64,000 nt of DNA from Streptomyces sp. G-G2 (GTDB taxonomy: Bacteria; Actinomycetota; Actinomycetes; Streptomycetales; Streptomycetaceae): the NCBI RefSeq assembly GCF_030063135.1, contig NZ_JASISO010000007.1, forward strand, positions 62,001 to 126,000, written 5' to 3'. This document shows, in pieces, positions 8,669 to 17,625 of the stretch (its first letter is position 1; each line of letters begins with the position of its first letter). The translations under genes were made by a program, and so were the position numbers. Below the pieces are notes generated by a model. The model saw only the letters and a list, made by a program, of their open reading frames with translations. It made no database searches and was not told the origin of the DNA.

Positions 8669-9690
8669 CAGTTCTCCCACTGGAGGCGGGCCACGGTGTC
8701 CAGGATCCGGTCCACCCCGGGCAGATGGTGCTTCTCCAGCATCGGCGGCGGATAGGGGATGTCGAATCCCGTCACCCGCAGCACCGGCGCCTCCAGATGG
8801 TGGAAGCAGCGTTCCATGATCCGGGCCGCGATCTCCGCGCCGGGACCGCCGAAGCCGTTCGCCTCGTGGACCACCACCGCGCGCCCGGTCCGGCGGACCG
8901 ACGCCGCCACCGTCTCCTCGTCGAAGGGCACCAGCGACCGCAGGTCCACGACCTCCAGGTCCCAGCCCTCCTCGCGGGCCGCCTCGGCCGCCTCCAGGCA
9001 CACCGGCAGCGAGGGCCCGTAGGTGATCAGGGTCGCGCTCGTGCCCGCCCGCCGGACCAGGGCCTTGCCGATGCCCGGAACCACCGCGGGCGCCTCCGGC
9101 GACCAGTCGGCCTTGGACCAGTACAGCCGCTTGGGCTCCAGGAAGACCACCGGGTCGTCGCTGGCGATCGCCGCCCGCATCAGCCCGTACGCGTCCTCCA
9201 CGGTCGCCGGGGTGACCACGTGCAGCCCCGGGGTGGCCAGGTAGTAGGCCTCGGAGGAGTCGCTGTGGTGCTCGACCCCGCCGATCCCGCCGCCGTACGG
9301 CACCCGGATGGTGATCGGCATCGGCATCGCGCCCCGCGTGCGGTTGCGCATCTTGGCCACGTGCGAGATCAACTGCTCGAACGCCGGGTACGCGAAGGCG
9401 TCGAACTGCATCTCGACCACCGGCCGCAGCCCGTACATCGCCATGCCCACCGCGGCGCCCAGGATCCCGGCCTCCGCGAGCGGGGTGTCCGTACAGCGGT
9501 CCTCGCCGAACTCCTTCGCCAGCCCGTCCGTGATCCGGAAGACCCCGCCCAGGGTGCCGACGTCCTCGCCCATGACGTGCACGGTCGGGTCCTCGGCCAT
9601 CGCGTCGCGCAGCGCCCGGCCCAGGGCCTGCGCCATGGTCGCGGGCTTCGCCGCCGCCTTCGTCACCGGCTTCGCCGCCACCGTCGTCAT
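8668..9690 (-). CDS. bkdB: 2-oxoacid dehydrogenase E1 beta subunit
   Basis: 340 residues. After an Ala/Lys-rich leader of about 18 residues the transketolase pyrimidine-binding domain starts (MAQALGRALRDAMAEDPTVHVMGEDVG), and the C-terminal transketolase_C domain follows. It pairs with the alpha subunit to decarboxylate 2-oxoacids using thiamine diphosphate. It overlaps the alpha gene by four bases and the E2 gene by one, so the three form a tight operon read leftwards. The quoted motif is conserved in BkdB-type subunits; the exact substrate (branched-chain or aromatic 2-oxoacid) is not settled by sequence. Confidence 0.9.
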   Translation of the reverse strand: MTTVAAKPVTKAAAKPATMAQALGRALRDAMAEDPTVHVMGEDVGTLGGVFRITDGLAKEFGEDRCTDTPLAEAGILGAAVGMAMYGLRPVVEMQFDAFAYPAFEQLISHVAKMRNRTRGAMPMPITIRVPYGGGIGGVEHHSDSSEAYYLATPGLHVVTPATVEDAYGLMRAAIASDDPVVFLEPKRLYWSKADWSPEAPAVVPGIGKALVRRAGTSATLITYGPSLPVCLEAAEAAREEGWDLEVVDLRSLVPFDEETVAASVRRTGRAVVVHEANGFGGPGAEIAARIMERCFHHLEAPVLRVTGFDIPYPPPMLEKHHLPGVDRILDTVARLQWEN

Positions 9691-10823
9691 CCCTCGGCCC
9701 CCGCTTCCAGCTCTGCGCGCAGCATTTCCGCCTGCTCCCGCAGCCGGTCCGTCTGCTCCGCGTACACGTGCGCGAACAGGTCCATCGGGTCGAGGACCGG
9801 GTCCGCGTTCATTCCCTCGCGCAGGGCCGCCGCCATCACCTCGGCCGCGTCCTTGGCCTGCTGGATGCCCTCGGCGTCCAGCAGCCCGCGGGCGGTCAGC
9901 TCGCGCTCCAGCAGCTCCACCGGGTCGTGCGCCTTCCAGGCCTCCACCTCGGCGTCGACCCGGTAGCGGGTCGCGTCGTCGGCGTTGGTGTGCGCGTCGA
10001 TCCGGTAGGTGACGGCCTCGATCAGCGTCGGACCACCGCCCGCACGCGCCCTGCCGACCGCCTCGGCCAGCACCTCGTGCACCGCGGCGATGTCATTGCC
10101 GTCGACCAGCCGGCCCGGCATGCCGTACCCCACGGCCTTGTGGGCCAGCGTCGGGGCGGCGGTCTGCTTGGCCAGCGGGACGGAGATCGCGAAGCCGTTG
10201 TTCTGGACGAGGAAGACCACCGGCGCCCGCCACACGGCCGCGAAGTTCAGCGCCTCGTGGAAGTCGCCCTCGCTGGTGCCGCCGTCGCCGACCATGGCCA
10301 GTGCCACCACGTCGTCGCCGCTCAGCCGCGCCGCGTGGGCCAGGCCGACCGCGTGCGGCAGCTGGGTGGCGAGCGGGGTGCTCAGGGGGGCTATCCGGTG
10401 CTCGCGCGGGTCGTAACCGGTGTGCCAGTCGCCGCGCAGCAGGGTCAGCGCCTGGACGGGGTCCAGCCCGCGGGCCACCGCCGCCAGGGTGTCGCGGTAG
10501 CTGGGGAAGAGCCAGTCACGGTCCTCCAGGACCAGCGCGGCCGCGATCTCGCAGGCCTCCTGGCCCACGGTGGACGGGTACACCGCGAGCCGTCCCTGCC
10601 GGGTCAGCGCGGTGGCCTGGGCGTTGTAGCGGCGTCCGCGCACCAGCTCGGTGTAGCAGCGGCGCATCAGCTCCGGGTCCAGCTTCTCCGCCGCCGGGGT
10701 GCCCAGCACCCGGTACGGCTCGGGGTCCGGGAGCAGCGGGGCGGCATCCGTACGGGGCCTCCAGGCGGGCGGCGGGGTCGGACGGTAGGACGCACCGGCA
10801 CCGGGCAGCTCTTGGACCGTCAT
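9687..10823 (-). CDS. bkdA: 2-oxoacid dehydrogenase E1 alpha subunit
   Basis: 378 residues with the thiamine diphosphate-binding motif GDGGTSEGDFHEALNFAA closing in VQNN, and the preceding HRIAPLSTPLATQLPHAVG typical of E1alpha. It is the first gene of the operon. I place the start at ATG 10823 because GAGGAGG sits about 12 bases upstream; the GTG at 10835 would overlap that ribosome site. The divergent region up to the Lrp gene holds an ACCGA-N4-TCGGT palindrome shared with the phenylacetate genes and a DnaA box. An aromatic 2-oxoacid such as phenylpyruvate is a plausible extra substrate, by inference from that shared operator only. Confidence 0.9.
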   Translation of the reverse strand: MTVQELPGAGASYRPTPPPAWRPRTDAAPLLPDPEPYRVLGTPAAEKLDPELMRRCYTELVRGRRYNAQATALTRQGRLAVYPSTVGQEACEIAAALVLEDRDWLFPSYRDTLAAVARGLDPVQALTLLRGDWHTGYDPREHRIAPLSTPLATQLPHAVGLAHAARLSGDDVVALAMVGDGGTSEGDFHEALNFAAVWRAPVVFLVQNNGFAISVPLAKQTAAPTLAHKAVGYGMPGRLVDGNDIAAVHEVLAEAVGRARAGGGPTLIEAVTYRIDAHTNADDATRYRVDAEVEAWKAHDPVELLERELTARGLLDAEGIQQAKDAAEVMAAALREGMNADPVLDPMDLFAHVYAEQTDRLREQAEMLRAELEAGAEG

Positions 10824-10886
10824 GGCGGCGTACACCTCCTCGTGGGAAGCGGGCAGGGAGGGCCCCGGGTGTGAGGCGCTTCACCT

Positions 10887-10900
10887 ACCGATTGTTCGGT
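10887..10900. promoter_or_regulatory. Palindromic operator A, bkd promoter region (probable TetR/PaaR site)
   Basis: ACCGATTGTTCGGT: arms ACCGA/TCGGT around four bases. It differs by one base from the sites at 13832-13845 and 18375-18388, which precede the phenylacetate genes. Confidence 0.7.
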
Positions 10901-10935
10901 TTGCCGCGCATTTTGGCTACAGGCACCTTCAGGCT

Positions 10936-10944
10936 GTGGACAAA
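10936..10944 (-). promoter_or_regulatory. DnaA box in the bkd/Lrp divergent region
   Basis: TGTGGACAA, the reverse complement of TTGTCCACA, the box form preferred by Streptomyces DnaA. Single site; occupancy is unproven. Confidence 0.5.
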
Positions 10945-11001
10945 GTGGCGCCGGGGCCCTGGGATGGGTGCAGGACGTCCAGGAGAGGGAGGCATCGGGC
11001 A

Positions 11002-11553
11002 ATGCCGGATGAACAAATGGCCGGAGCGGGTTCCGCACCGGCCGCACCGGGGGGCTCCGTGCCGCCCGCGGCGCCGCCCCGTTCGCTGGACCCCATCGAC
11101 CGTTCGATCCTGCGGTTGCTCCAATCGGACGGCCGGGCGTCGATACGGTCGGTGGCCGAGCAGGTGCACGTGTCCCGCGCGAACGCCTACGCGCGGATCA
11201 ACCGGCTGATCGACGACGGGGTCATCCGCGGCTTCACCGCGCGCGTGAACCACGAGCGCGCGGGCCAGGGCGCATCCGCCTACATCACGCTCAAGATCGT
11301 CCAGAACTCCTGGCGGACCGTCCGCGAGCAGCTCCGCGAGCTGCCGGGGGCCGCGCACATCGCGCTGGTCAGCGGGGATTTCGACGTACTCCTGCTGGTG
11401 CACACGCCCGACAACCGCACCCTGCGCGAGCTGGTCCTGACCCGCCTCCAGGCCATCCCGGAGGTGCTCTCGACCCACACCCTGCTGGTGTTCGAGGAGA
11501 CGGACCTGCTGGCCCGGGACGCGGACGCCCCGGCGCTGCCGCCCGAGGACTGA
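11002..11553 (+). CDS. bkdR: Lrp/AsnC family regulator, divergent to the bkd operon
   Basis: 183 residues. A Pro/Ala-rich N-terminal 30 residues are followed by an AsnC-type winged helix (LLQSDGRASIRSVAEQVHV then SRANAYARINRLIDDG) and a RAM ligand-binding domain (YITLKIVQNSWRTVREQLRE). The family senses amino acids or their 2-oxoacids and commonly controls neighbouring branched-chain dehydrogenase genes, so a local role at the 178-bp divergent promoter is likely. Start ATG 11002 follows GGGAGG at good spacing. Confidence 0.87.
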   Translation: MPDEQMAGAGSAPAAPGGSVPPAAPPRSLDPIDRSILRLLQSDGRASIRSVAEQVHVSRANAYARINRLIDDGVIRGFTARVNHERAGQGASAYITLKIVQNSWRTVREQLRELPGAAHIALVSGDFDVLLLVHTPDNRTLRELVLTRLQAIPEVLSTHTLLVFEETDLLARDADAPALPPED

Positions 11554-11683
11554 GCGGCTGGCGGGCGCGCGCCCCGACCGGCACGGTGCGGCTCCCGGCG
11601 GCGCGGGCGCGGTCAGGTCAGGCCGGGTCAGGTCGGGTCAGGGCAGGGCAGGTCACGAACCGGCAAGAACCTGAAGAGACGGC

Positions 11684-12271
11684 CTAGCGGTCGGTGCGCA
11701 GGCCGCCGAAGGCCATCCGGACGACCGCGTCCGCGAGCTGGTCGCGGTCCCCGCCGGAGTGCGGCCGGTACCACTCGACCAGCGAGTTCACCATGCCGAA
11801 CAGCAGCCGGGTGGCGAGCCGGGTGTCGACGTCGGAGCGCAGGTCGCCGTCGGCCGCGGCGGCCTTCAGCAGGTCCGCGACCCTGTGGTCGAATTCGCGG
11901 CGGCGCTCCAGCGCCCACCGCTCGGTCAGGGTGTTGCCGCGCACGCGCAGCAGCAGCGTGACGTAGGGCAGTTCCCCGACCAGCACCTCCACCGTGCGCC
12001 GGGTGACGTACTCGACCCGGTCCACCGCCCGCCCGCGCACCGCGCCCGGCTCCGCCAGGACCGCGAACAGCCCGTCGAGGGCGCGGCTGACGGCCCGCCG
12101 GAGCAGCTCTTCCTTCCCCGCGACGTGGTGGTAGATGGAGGACTTGGAGATACCGGCGGCCTTGGAGAGGTGCTCCATCGAGGTGCCGTCGTAACCGCGC
12201 TCGTTGAAGACCTGCACGGCGACCGTCAGCAGGGTCTCCGGGGTGTACGTGTCGCGCCTGGCGGTGGTCAT
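11684..12271 (-). CDS. paaR: TetR family repressor, probable phenylacetate regulator PaaR
   Basis: 195 residues. The N-terminal helix-turn-helix is clear (SMEHLSKAAGISKSSIYHHV), and the C-terminal ligand domain contains the long helices of TetR proteins. ATG 12271 overlaps the stop of the upstream 3-hydroxyacyl-CoA dehydrogenase gene (ATGA), so it is the last gene of that operon. In several bacteria a TetR protein called PaaR represses phenylacetate genes and is released by phenylacetyl-CoA. The three matching palindromes at 10887, 13832 and 18375 are its most likely sites. Assignment rests on context and family knowledge, not on a known residue signature. Confidence 0.8.
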   Translation of the reverse strand: MTTARRDTYTPETLLTVAVQVFNERGYDGTSMEHLSKAAGISKSSIYHHVAGKEELLRRAVSRALDGLFAVLAEPGAVRGRAVDRVEYVTRRTVEVLVGELPYVTLLLRVRGNTLTERWALERRREFDHRVADLLKAAAADGDLRSDVDTRLATRLLFGMVNSLVEWYRPHSGGDRDQLADAVVRMAFGGLRTDR

Positions 12272-13776
12272 GCCCCGTCCTCCCCTTCGGTGGCGTAGCC
12301 CAGCCGGTACAGGGCGAGGGAGGGCGCGTACCGGCCGCCGGGGCAGCGCTCGTCGAGGTGGTGCAGGAGGTCGTAGGCCCAGTCCTGGCCGAGCTTCTCG
12401 TGCCATTCGGACGGCCCGAGGGGGTAGTTGACGCCCAGGCGCATCGCGGTGTCGATGTCCTCGGCGGTGGCCGCGCCGCGGGCGACCGCGTCGGCGGTGA
12501 GGTCGATGAGCATCGCGACGGTACGGGCGACGATCATGCCGGGTACGTCACCGATGACGGAGACCTTCTTGCCGAGCTTCTGGAAGAGCCCGACGGCCTC
12601 GGCGAGGGTCTGCTCGGAGGTGTCCTCGCTGGCGGAGAGCGCGATCCGGGTGGCCCCGCGGTAGTCGAGTGCGAGGTCGAAGTAGACGACGTCCGCGAAC
12701 TCGACCGAGGTCTTGCCGTCGGCCAGGACCAGCTGGCCCTCGCCGGGCAGCTGGATGTACGGGCCGCCGGTCTCGGCGGTGGTGACCGCGATCCCGGCCT
12801 CCTCCAGCAGCTCGACCAGTACGGCGGCGGGTCCGAGGTCGCCCACCACGCTCACCTTGTCGGGGCTCGCCCCGGGACCGGCGGTGTGCGGCTCGGCGCG
12901 GACCGCCTCCGGGGCGTACGGGAACCAGCCCTGCCCCGTTTTGCGGCCGAGCCTGCCCGACTGGACGAGTCGGCGCTGGGCCAGCGAGGGCGTGAACTTG
13001 GAGCTGCGGAAGAAGGACTCCCACACCGAGCGGGTGACGGCCTCGTTGACGTCCTGGCCGATCAGGTCGGTCAGTTCGAAGGGGCCCATCCTGAAGCCGC
13101 CGCTCTCGCGCAGTACGGCGTCGATCGTCGCGGGGTCGGCGCCGCGCTCCTCGTACACCGCGAAGGCCTCGGCGTAGAAGGGCCGGGCGATCCGGTTGAC
13201 GATGAAGCCGGGGGTGTCCGCGCAGCGGACCGGGGTCTTCCCCCAACCCAGGACGGTCTCGTACGCGCGCTCGGCGGCGCCGGGGTCGGTCGCGAAGCCG
13301 CTGACCACCTCGACCAGCGGAAGCAGCGGGGCCGGGTTGAAGAAGTGCAGGCCCAGGAAGCGGCCGGGGTGGGCGAGGCCCGCCGCGAGTTCGGTGACGG
13401 ACAGCGAGGAGGTGTTGGTGGCCAGCAGGGTATCCGGCGCCACCACCTCCTCCAGGGAGGCGAAGAGCGCGCGCTTGACGCCCGCGTCCTCGACCACGGC
13501 CTCGATCACCAGCGCCGCGGCGGCGAGCCCGGCGAGGTCCCCGGACGCGTCGATCCGGCCGATCGCGGAGTCCGCCTCGGCTCGATCCAGCCGCCCCTTG
13601 GCGGCCATCCGCTCGACCCGGTCCCGCACGGCGTCGCGGCCGGCGCGGGCCGCCGTTTCGTCGATGTCGTGGATCAGCACCCGGTGACCTGCGAGAAGGG
13701 CGACCTGGGCAATGCCCTGGCCCATGGTGCCCGCCCCGACGACCGCCACGGTGCGGGAGCGCTCGATTGCTGTCAT
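12268..13776 (-). CDS. paaH: 3-hydroxyacyl-CoA dehydrogenase (phenylacetate pathway, PaaH type)
   Basis: 502 residues. The NAD-binding fold starts VAVVGAGTMGQGIAQVALLAG; the middle has a 3HCDH C-terminal domain with NRIARPFYAEAF; a second, degenerate 3HCDH module follows and gives the long form of the enzyme. In phenylacetate degradation this enzyme oxidises 3-hydroxyadipyl-CoA. Start ATG 13776 follows GGGAGGA. It is transcribed away from paaN across a region holding an operator palindrome and a DnaA box, and is followed by the TetR gene with a four-base overlap. Confidence 0.85.
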   Translation of the reverse strand: MTAIERSRTVAVVGAGTMGQGIAQVALLAGHRVLIHDIDETAARAGRDAVRDRVERMAAKGRLDRAEADSAIGRIDASGDLAGLAAAALVIEAVVEDAGVKRALFASLEEVVAPDTLLATNTSSLSVTELAAGLAHPGRFLGLHFFNPAPLLPLVEVVSGFATDPGAAERAYETVLGWGKTPVRCADTPGFIVNRIARPFYAEAFAVYEERGADPATIDAVLRESGGFRMGPFELTDLIGQDVNEAVTRSVWESFFRSSKFTPSLAQRRLVQSGRLGRKTGQGWFPYAPEAVRAEPHTAGPGASPDKVSVVGDLGPAAVLVELLEEAGIAVTTAETGGPYIQLPGEGQLVLADGKTSVEFADVVYFDLALDYRGATRIALSASEDTSEQTLAEAVGLFQKLGKKVSVIGDVPGMIVARTVAMLIDLTADAVARGAATAEDIDTAMRLGVNYPLGPSEWHEKLGQDWAYDLLHHLDERCPGGRYAPSLALYRLGYATEGEDGA

Positions 13777-13798
13777 GACCCGATCCTCCCGCACCGAC

Positions 13799-13807
13799 TT
13801 ATCCACA
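13799..13807 (+). promoter_or_regulatory. DnaA box between paaH and paaN
   Basis: TTATCCACA, a perfect canonical DnaA box, 25 bp from the operator palindrome at 13832. Confidence 0.5.
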
Positions 13808-13831
13808 GGTCTGCCGGGCCCTCTTGTCCCG

Positions 13832-13845
13832 ACCGATCGTTCGGT
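13832..13845. promoter_or_regulatory. Palindromic operator B, paaH/paaN divergent promoters
   Basis: ACCGATCGTTCGGT, the exact reverse complement of the site upstream of paaA at 18375-18388. It lies centrally between the divergent starts. Confidence 0.75.
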
Positions 13846-13970
13846 TACTCTAACTCCAGTCTGCTCTTTCCCGCCCTCCCTTGCCTGATCTGCCTGCCTG
13901 GTCCGCCTGCCTGACCGCTTGCCTGATCGCACGCACGATCCCGCCCGGCTCAACGAGGAGTTGGTCCCAG

Positions 13971-15653
13971 ATGGCCGCCGAGCCCACCGTCAAAACCCTG
14001 TCAGAGAAGCACCGGCCCACCCTCGACCAGGCTCTGGCGGCCATCCGTAGCCGTGCCTACTGGTCCCCGCACCCCGAGCACCCCAAGGCGTACGGCGAGA
14101 ACGCCCCGGCCGAGGGCCTCGCCGCCTTCGAGGCGGTCCGCGGCACCCGGTTCGACCTGGGGCAGCCCGGCACCGACGGCTGGGCGGGGGCCGAGGTCTC
14201 GCCGTACGGCCCCGAGCTGGGCGTCGAGTACCCGCACGTCGACCCCGACGTGCTGCTCCCGGCCATGAAGGCGGGCATGGGCGCGTGGCGGGACGCGGGA
14301 CCCGAGACCAGGGCGGTGGTCTGCATCGAGATCCTGGCCCGGATCGGCGCGCGCACCCACGAGTTCGCGCACGCGGTCATGCACACCAGCGGCCAGGCCT
14401 TCATGATGGCGTTCCAGGCGGGCGGCCCGCACGCGCAGGACCGCGGCCTGGAGGCGGTGGCCTACGCGTACGAGGAGCAGACCCGGGTCCCGGGCCGGGC
14501 GCACTGGTCCAAGCCGCAGGGCAAGAAGGACCCCTTGGAGCTGGGCAAGACGTTCACGGCCGTGCCGCGCGGCATCGCGCTGGTCATCGGCTGCAACACC
14601 TTCCCGACCTGGAACGGCTACCCGGGCCTGTTCGCCTCCCTCGCCACCGGCAACGCCGTCCTGGTCAAGCCGCACCCGCGGGCCGTGCTGCCGCTCGCGC
14701 TGACCGTGCGGGTCGCCCGCGAGGTGCTCGCCGAGGCGGGCTTCGACCCCAACCTGGTGGCGCTGGCGGTCGAGAACCCCGGCGAGGGCATCGCCAAGAC
14801 CCTCGCGCTGCGGCCCGAGATCAAGCTGATCGACTACACCGGCTCCACCGCCTTCGGCGACTGGCTGGAGGCCAACGCCCGCCAGGCGCAGGTGTACACG
14901 GAGAAGGCCGGGGTCAACACCGTCGTCCTCGACTCCACCGACAACTACAAGGGAATGCTGGCCAACCTGGCCTTCTCGCTCTCCCTGTACAGCGGGCAGA
15001 TGTGCACCACCCCGCAGAACCTGCTGATCCCGCGCGACGGCATCGCGACGGACGCGGGCCACAAGTCGTACGACGAGGTCGTGGCCGATCTGGCGCGCCA
15101 GGTCGAGGGGCTGCTCGGCGACGACGCCCGGGCCAACGCGCTGCTGGGCGCTCTGGTCAACCCGGACGTGAAGGCCAGGCTGGAGGCGGCTGCCGGTCTC
15201 GGCGAGGTCGCGCTGGCCTCCCGCGAGGTGGCCAACCCGGAGTTCCCGGACGCGGTGGTCCGTACGCCGGTGATGGTCAAGCTCGACGCGGGCAAGGCCG
15301 ACCCGGATGCCGCGTACCTCTCCGAGTGCTTCGGACCGGTCTCCTTCGCGGTGGCCGTCGACTCCACCGCCGACGCGCTGGAGCTGCTGCGGCGCACGGT
15401 GCGGGAGAAGGGCGCGATGACGGTCGGCGCGTACACCTCCTCGGCGGAGACCGAGCGCGCGATCGAGGAGGTCTGCCTGGAGGAGTCCGCGCAGCTCTCC
15501 TTGAACCTGACGGGCGGGGTCTTCGTGAACCAGACCTCCGCCTTCTCCGATTTCCACGGTTCGGGTGGCAACCCGGCCGCTAACGCCGCTCTGTGCGACG
15601 GGGCGTTCGTGGCCAACCGCTTCCGGGTCGTGGAGGTACGCCGCCAGGCCTGA
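13971..15653 (+). CDS. paaN: Phenylacetic acid degradation protein PaaN (aldehyde dehydrogenase family)
   Basis: 560 residues of the aldehyde dehydrogenase superfamily. Visible landmarks are the Rossmann segment VIGCNTFPTWNGYP, DYTGSTAFGDWLE, and the catalytic-cysteine region SLYSGQMCTTPQNLLIP. PaaN-type proteins accompany phenylacetate genes and are thought to oxidise the ring-cleavage aldehyde in place of the PaaZ dehydrogenase domain; no hydratase domain is fused here. Start ATG 13971 has CGAGGAG upstream. It is transcribed rightwards from the operator region. Confidence 0.88.
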   Translation: MAAEPTVKTLSEKHRPTLDQALAAIRSRAYWSPHPEHPKAYGENAPAEGLAAFEAVRGTRFDLGQPGTDGWAGAEVSPYGPELGVEYPHVDPDVLLPAMKAGMGAWRDAGPETRAVVCIEILARIGARTHEFAHAVMHTSGQAFMMAFQAGGPHAQDRGLEAVAYAYEEQTRVPGRAHWSKPQGKKDPLELGKTFTAVPRGIALVIGCNTFPTWNGYPGLFASLATGNAVLVKPHPRAVLPLALTVRVAREVLAEAGFDPNLVALAVENPGEGIAKTLALRPEIKLIDYTGSTAFGDWLEANARQAQVYTEKAGVNTVVLDSTDNYKGMLANLAFSLSLYSGQMCTTPQNLLIPRDGIATDAGHKSYDEVVADLARQVEGLLGDDARANALLGALVNPDVKARLEAAAGLGEVALASREVANPEFPDAVVRTPVMVKLDAGKADPDAAYLSECFGPVSFAVAVDSTADALELLRRTVREKGAMTVGAYTSSAETERAIEEVCLEESAQLSLNLTGGVFVNQTSAFSDFHGSGGNPAANAALCDGAFVANRFRVVEVRRQA

Positions 15654-15668
15654 GCGGCTGCCCACTGG

Positions 15669-16424
15669 TCAGGCCTTCGGGCCGCCCCAGTGAAAGAGGG
15701 TCATGGCCACGCTGGTGGCGAGGTTGTAGCTGGAGACCTGCGGACGCATCGGCAGGGACACCAGGTGATCGGCCCGGGCGCGCAGCTCGGGCGAGATGCC
15801 GTGGCGTTCCGAGCCGAAGGCCAGCAGGGCGTCGTCCGGGAGGGTGAGGGCGCGGATGTCCTCACCTTCCGGGTCGAGCGCGTAGAGCGGCCCGGGCGGC
15901 AGCTCCTCCAGCTCCAGCCGGGCCACCGTGGTCGCGTAGTGCAGCCCGGCGCCCGCCCGGACCACGTGCGGGTGCCAGGGGTCCAGGTCGCCCCGGGTGA
16001 TCACCCCGGTGGCACCGAAGCCCGCCGCGAGGCGGACGACGGCGCCGACGTTGCCGAGGTTGCGGGGGTTGTCCAGGACGATCGCGGGGGCGTCACGGGG
16101 CGTCCGGGCGAGCGCGCCGATCAGGGCGTCCCGGCCGGGGCGTACGGCGAGGGCCGCGACCCCGGTGGGGTGCACGCGCGGCACCAGGTCGCGCAGCGGT
16201 GCCTCCTGCGCGAGGGCGTCGACCGCGGCCCGTACGTCCGGGGCCAGTTCAGCGGCGAGCGCCAGCAGCGCCGCGCGGTCCTCGGCGACCACCAGGACCA
16301 CCTCCGCGCCGAAGCGCAGGGCGTGCTTGAGCGCGTGGAACCCGTCGAGCAGCACCAGCTCGTCCCGCCCGGCGGCCTCCCGCCAGCGCCGCGCCGTCCC
16401 GGTCGTCGTCTCTTCGCCACTCAT
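15669..16424 (-). CDS. TrmH/SpoU family RNA 2'-O-methyltransferase
   Basis: 251 residues. The SPOUT knot motifs are all present: motif 1 IVLDNPRNLGNVGAVVRLAA, motif 2 AFGSERHGISPELR, motif 3 SSYNLATSVAMTLFHW. It should methylate a ribose in tRNA or rRNA using S-adenosylmethionine; which position cannot be told. It interrupts the phenylacetate region in the opposite orientation to paaN and is unrelated to it by function. Confidence 0.88.
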   Translation of the reverse strand: MSGEETTTGTARRWREAAGRDELVLLDGFHALKHALRFGAEVVLVVAEDRAALLALAAELAPDVRAAVDALAQEAPLRDLVPRVHPTGVAALAVRPGRDALIGALARTPRDAPAIVLDNPRNLGNVGAVVRLAAGFGATGVITRGDLDPWHPHVVRAGAGLHYATTVARLELEELPPGPLYALDPEGEDIRALTLPDDALLAFGSERHGISPELRARADHLVSLPMRPQVSSYNLATSVAMTLFHWGGPKA

Positions 16425-16434
16425 GCGGACGACC

Positions 16435-17625
16435 TTACGGCGCGGGCGCGTACTCCTGCGCCGGTGCCCGCGGCCCGGGGGTACGGGCGGCGTCCCGGGG
16501 CCCGCCCGCGCGTCCCCGCAGGGCGCGGGCCCGCGCGCCCAGCCACAGCAGGAACACCGTCGGCAGGAACACCGCGTCGGCCGCGATCATCGCCAGCGAG
16601 AAGAACGGCAGCCCCAGCAGCACCGCGATCCCGGTGTGCTCCAGCATCATCACGACCAGCAGTACGTTCTTGATCCGCCGGTTGAACAGGGTGAACGGGA
16701 AGGCGACCTGGACGATCACGGTCCCGTAGGTCAGCAGCATCACCAGCGTCCCGCTGCCCGCCAGCAGCCCCGACAGCCCGGGCCACGGCGAGAAGTAGTC
16801 CAGCCCCAGCGGGTAGTACAGGGCGGTGCCGTCCTGCCAGCGCGAGCCCTGGATCTTGTACCAGCCCGCCGTGGCATAGATCAGGCAGACCTCGACCATG
16901 ATGATCAGCAGGCCCGCGTTGTGCAGCAGGTTCGCGATCACGTCCAGGGTCGCGCGCCCCTCGCCGTCCGGCTCGTACCGGTCGGCCGTCCACCACAGCC
17001 CCTGGGCCACCCACAGCGTCAGGAAGACGGCGAGCCAGCCGCCGCCGATCCCGCCGGTGAGCCCGCCGTACGCCAGGAGCAGGCCCAGTACGGCCCAGAG
17101 CACCGGCCCGGCCGCTCCGGTGGCCGCCGATCCGGTGCGGGCGGCCCGCCGCGCGTCCAGCGACCACACCCGCGCGCAGCGGGTGAGCACCAGGTACATC
17201 GCCATCAGGTGGATGACGTTGTCCCCGCCGTCGCCCATGAAGACGCTGCGGTTCTGCAGGGACAGCACCCCGACCATGAACAGCACGGACGTCGCCCGGG
17301 TGCGCCAGCCGACGAGCAGCAGCGCGGCGGAGCCGAGCGCGAGGGCGTAGACGCTCTCGAACCAGAGGGTCGAGTGCGACCACATCAGCACGGTGAAGGC
17401 GTGGTTCGAGTCGACCAGCCGCTCGGCCAGCTGCCAGCTCCAGGGCCCGTCGGGACCGTACAGCTCGCGCCGGTTCGGGAATTCGCGCAGCAGGAAGAGC
17501 AGCCAGGTCGCGGAGAACCCGATCCGGACCACGGCGCTCTGGTACGGGCCCAGCGCCTCCCCGCTGATCCTGGCCAGCCACCGGCCGAGGGCCGCCCGTA
17601 CGGCGGCCGCGGGCGCGGGGCTCAC
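16435..17625 (-). CDS. HTTM-domain membrane protein (vitamin K-dependent carboxylase-like)
   Basis: 396 residues with several hydrophobic helices. The HTTM (horizontally transferred transmembrane) domain resembles the membrane part of vitamin K-dependent gamma-carboxylases; NHAFTVLMWSHSTLWFESVY and GDGGDNVIHLMAMYLVL are characteristic stretches. The GTG start at 17625 overlaps the upstream DUF5819 gene by four bases (GTGA), so the two are coupled and probably act together at the membrane. The reaction, if any, is unknown. Confidence 0.8.
   Translation of the reverse strand: MSPAPAAAVRAALGRWLARISGEALGPYQSAVVRIGFSATWLLFLLREFPNRRELYGPDGPWSWQLAERLVDSNHAFTVLMWSHSTLWFESVYALALGSAALLLVGWRTRATSVLFMVGVLSLQNRSVFMGDGGDNVIHLMAMYLVLTRCARVWSLDARRAARTGSAATGAAGPVLWAVLGLLLAYGGLTGGIGGGWLAVFLTLWVAQGLWWTADRYEPDGEGRATLDVIANLLHNAGLLIIMVEVCLIYATAGWYKIQGSRWQDGTALYYPLGLDYFSPWPGLSGLLAGSGTLVMLLTYGTVIVQVAFPFTLFNRRIKNVLLVVMMLEHTGIAVLLGLPFFSLAMIAADAVFLPTVFLLWLGARARALRGRAGGPRDAARTPGPRAPAQEYAPAP

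Noticed and set aside
7292..10823. Pyruvate dehydrogenase complex
   Set aside because: Streptomyces pyruvate E1 is a single-chain AceE; the split E1 here with an adjacent Lrp regulator fits a branched-chain-type complex.
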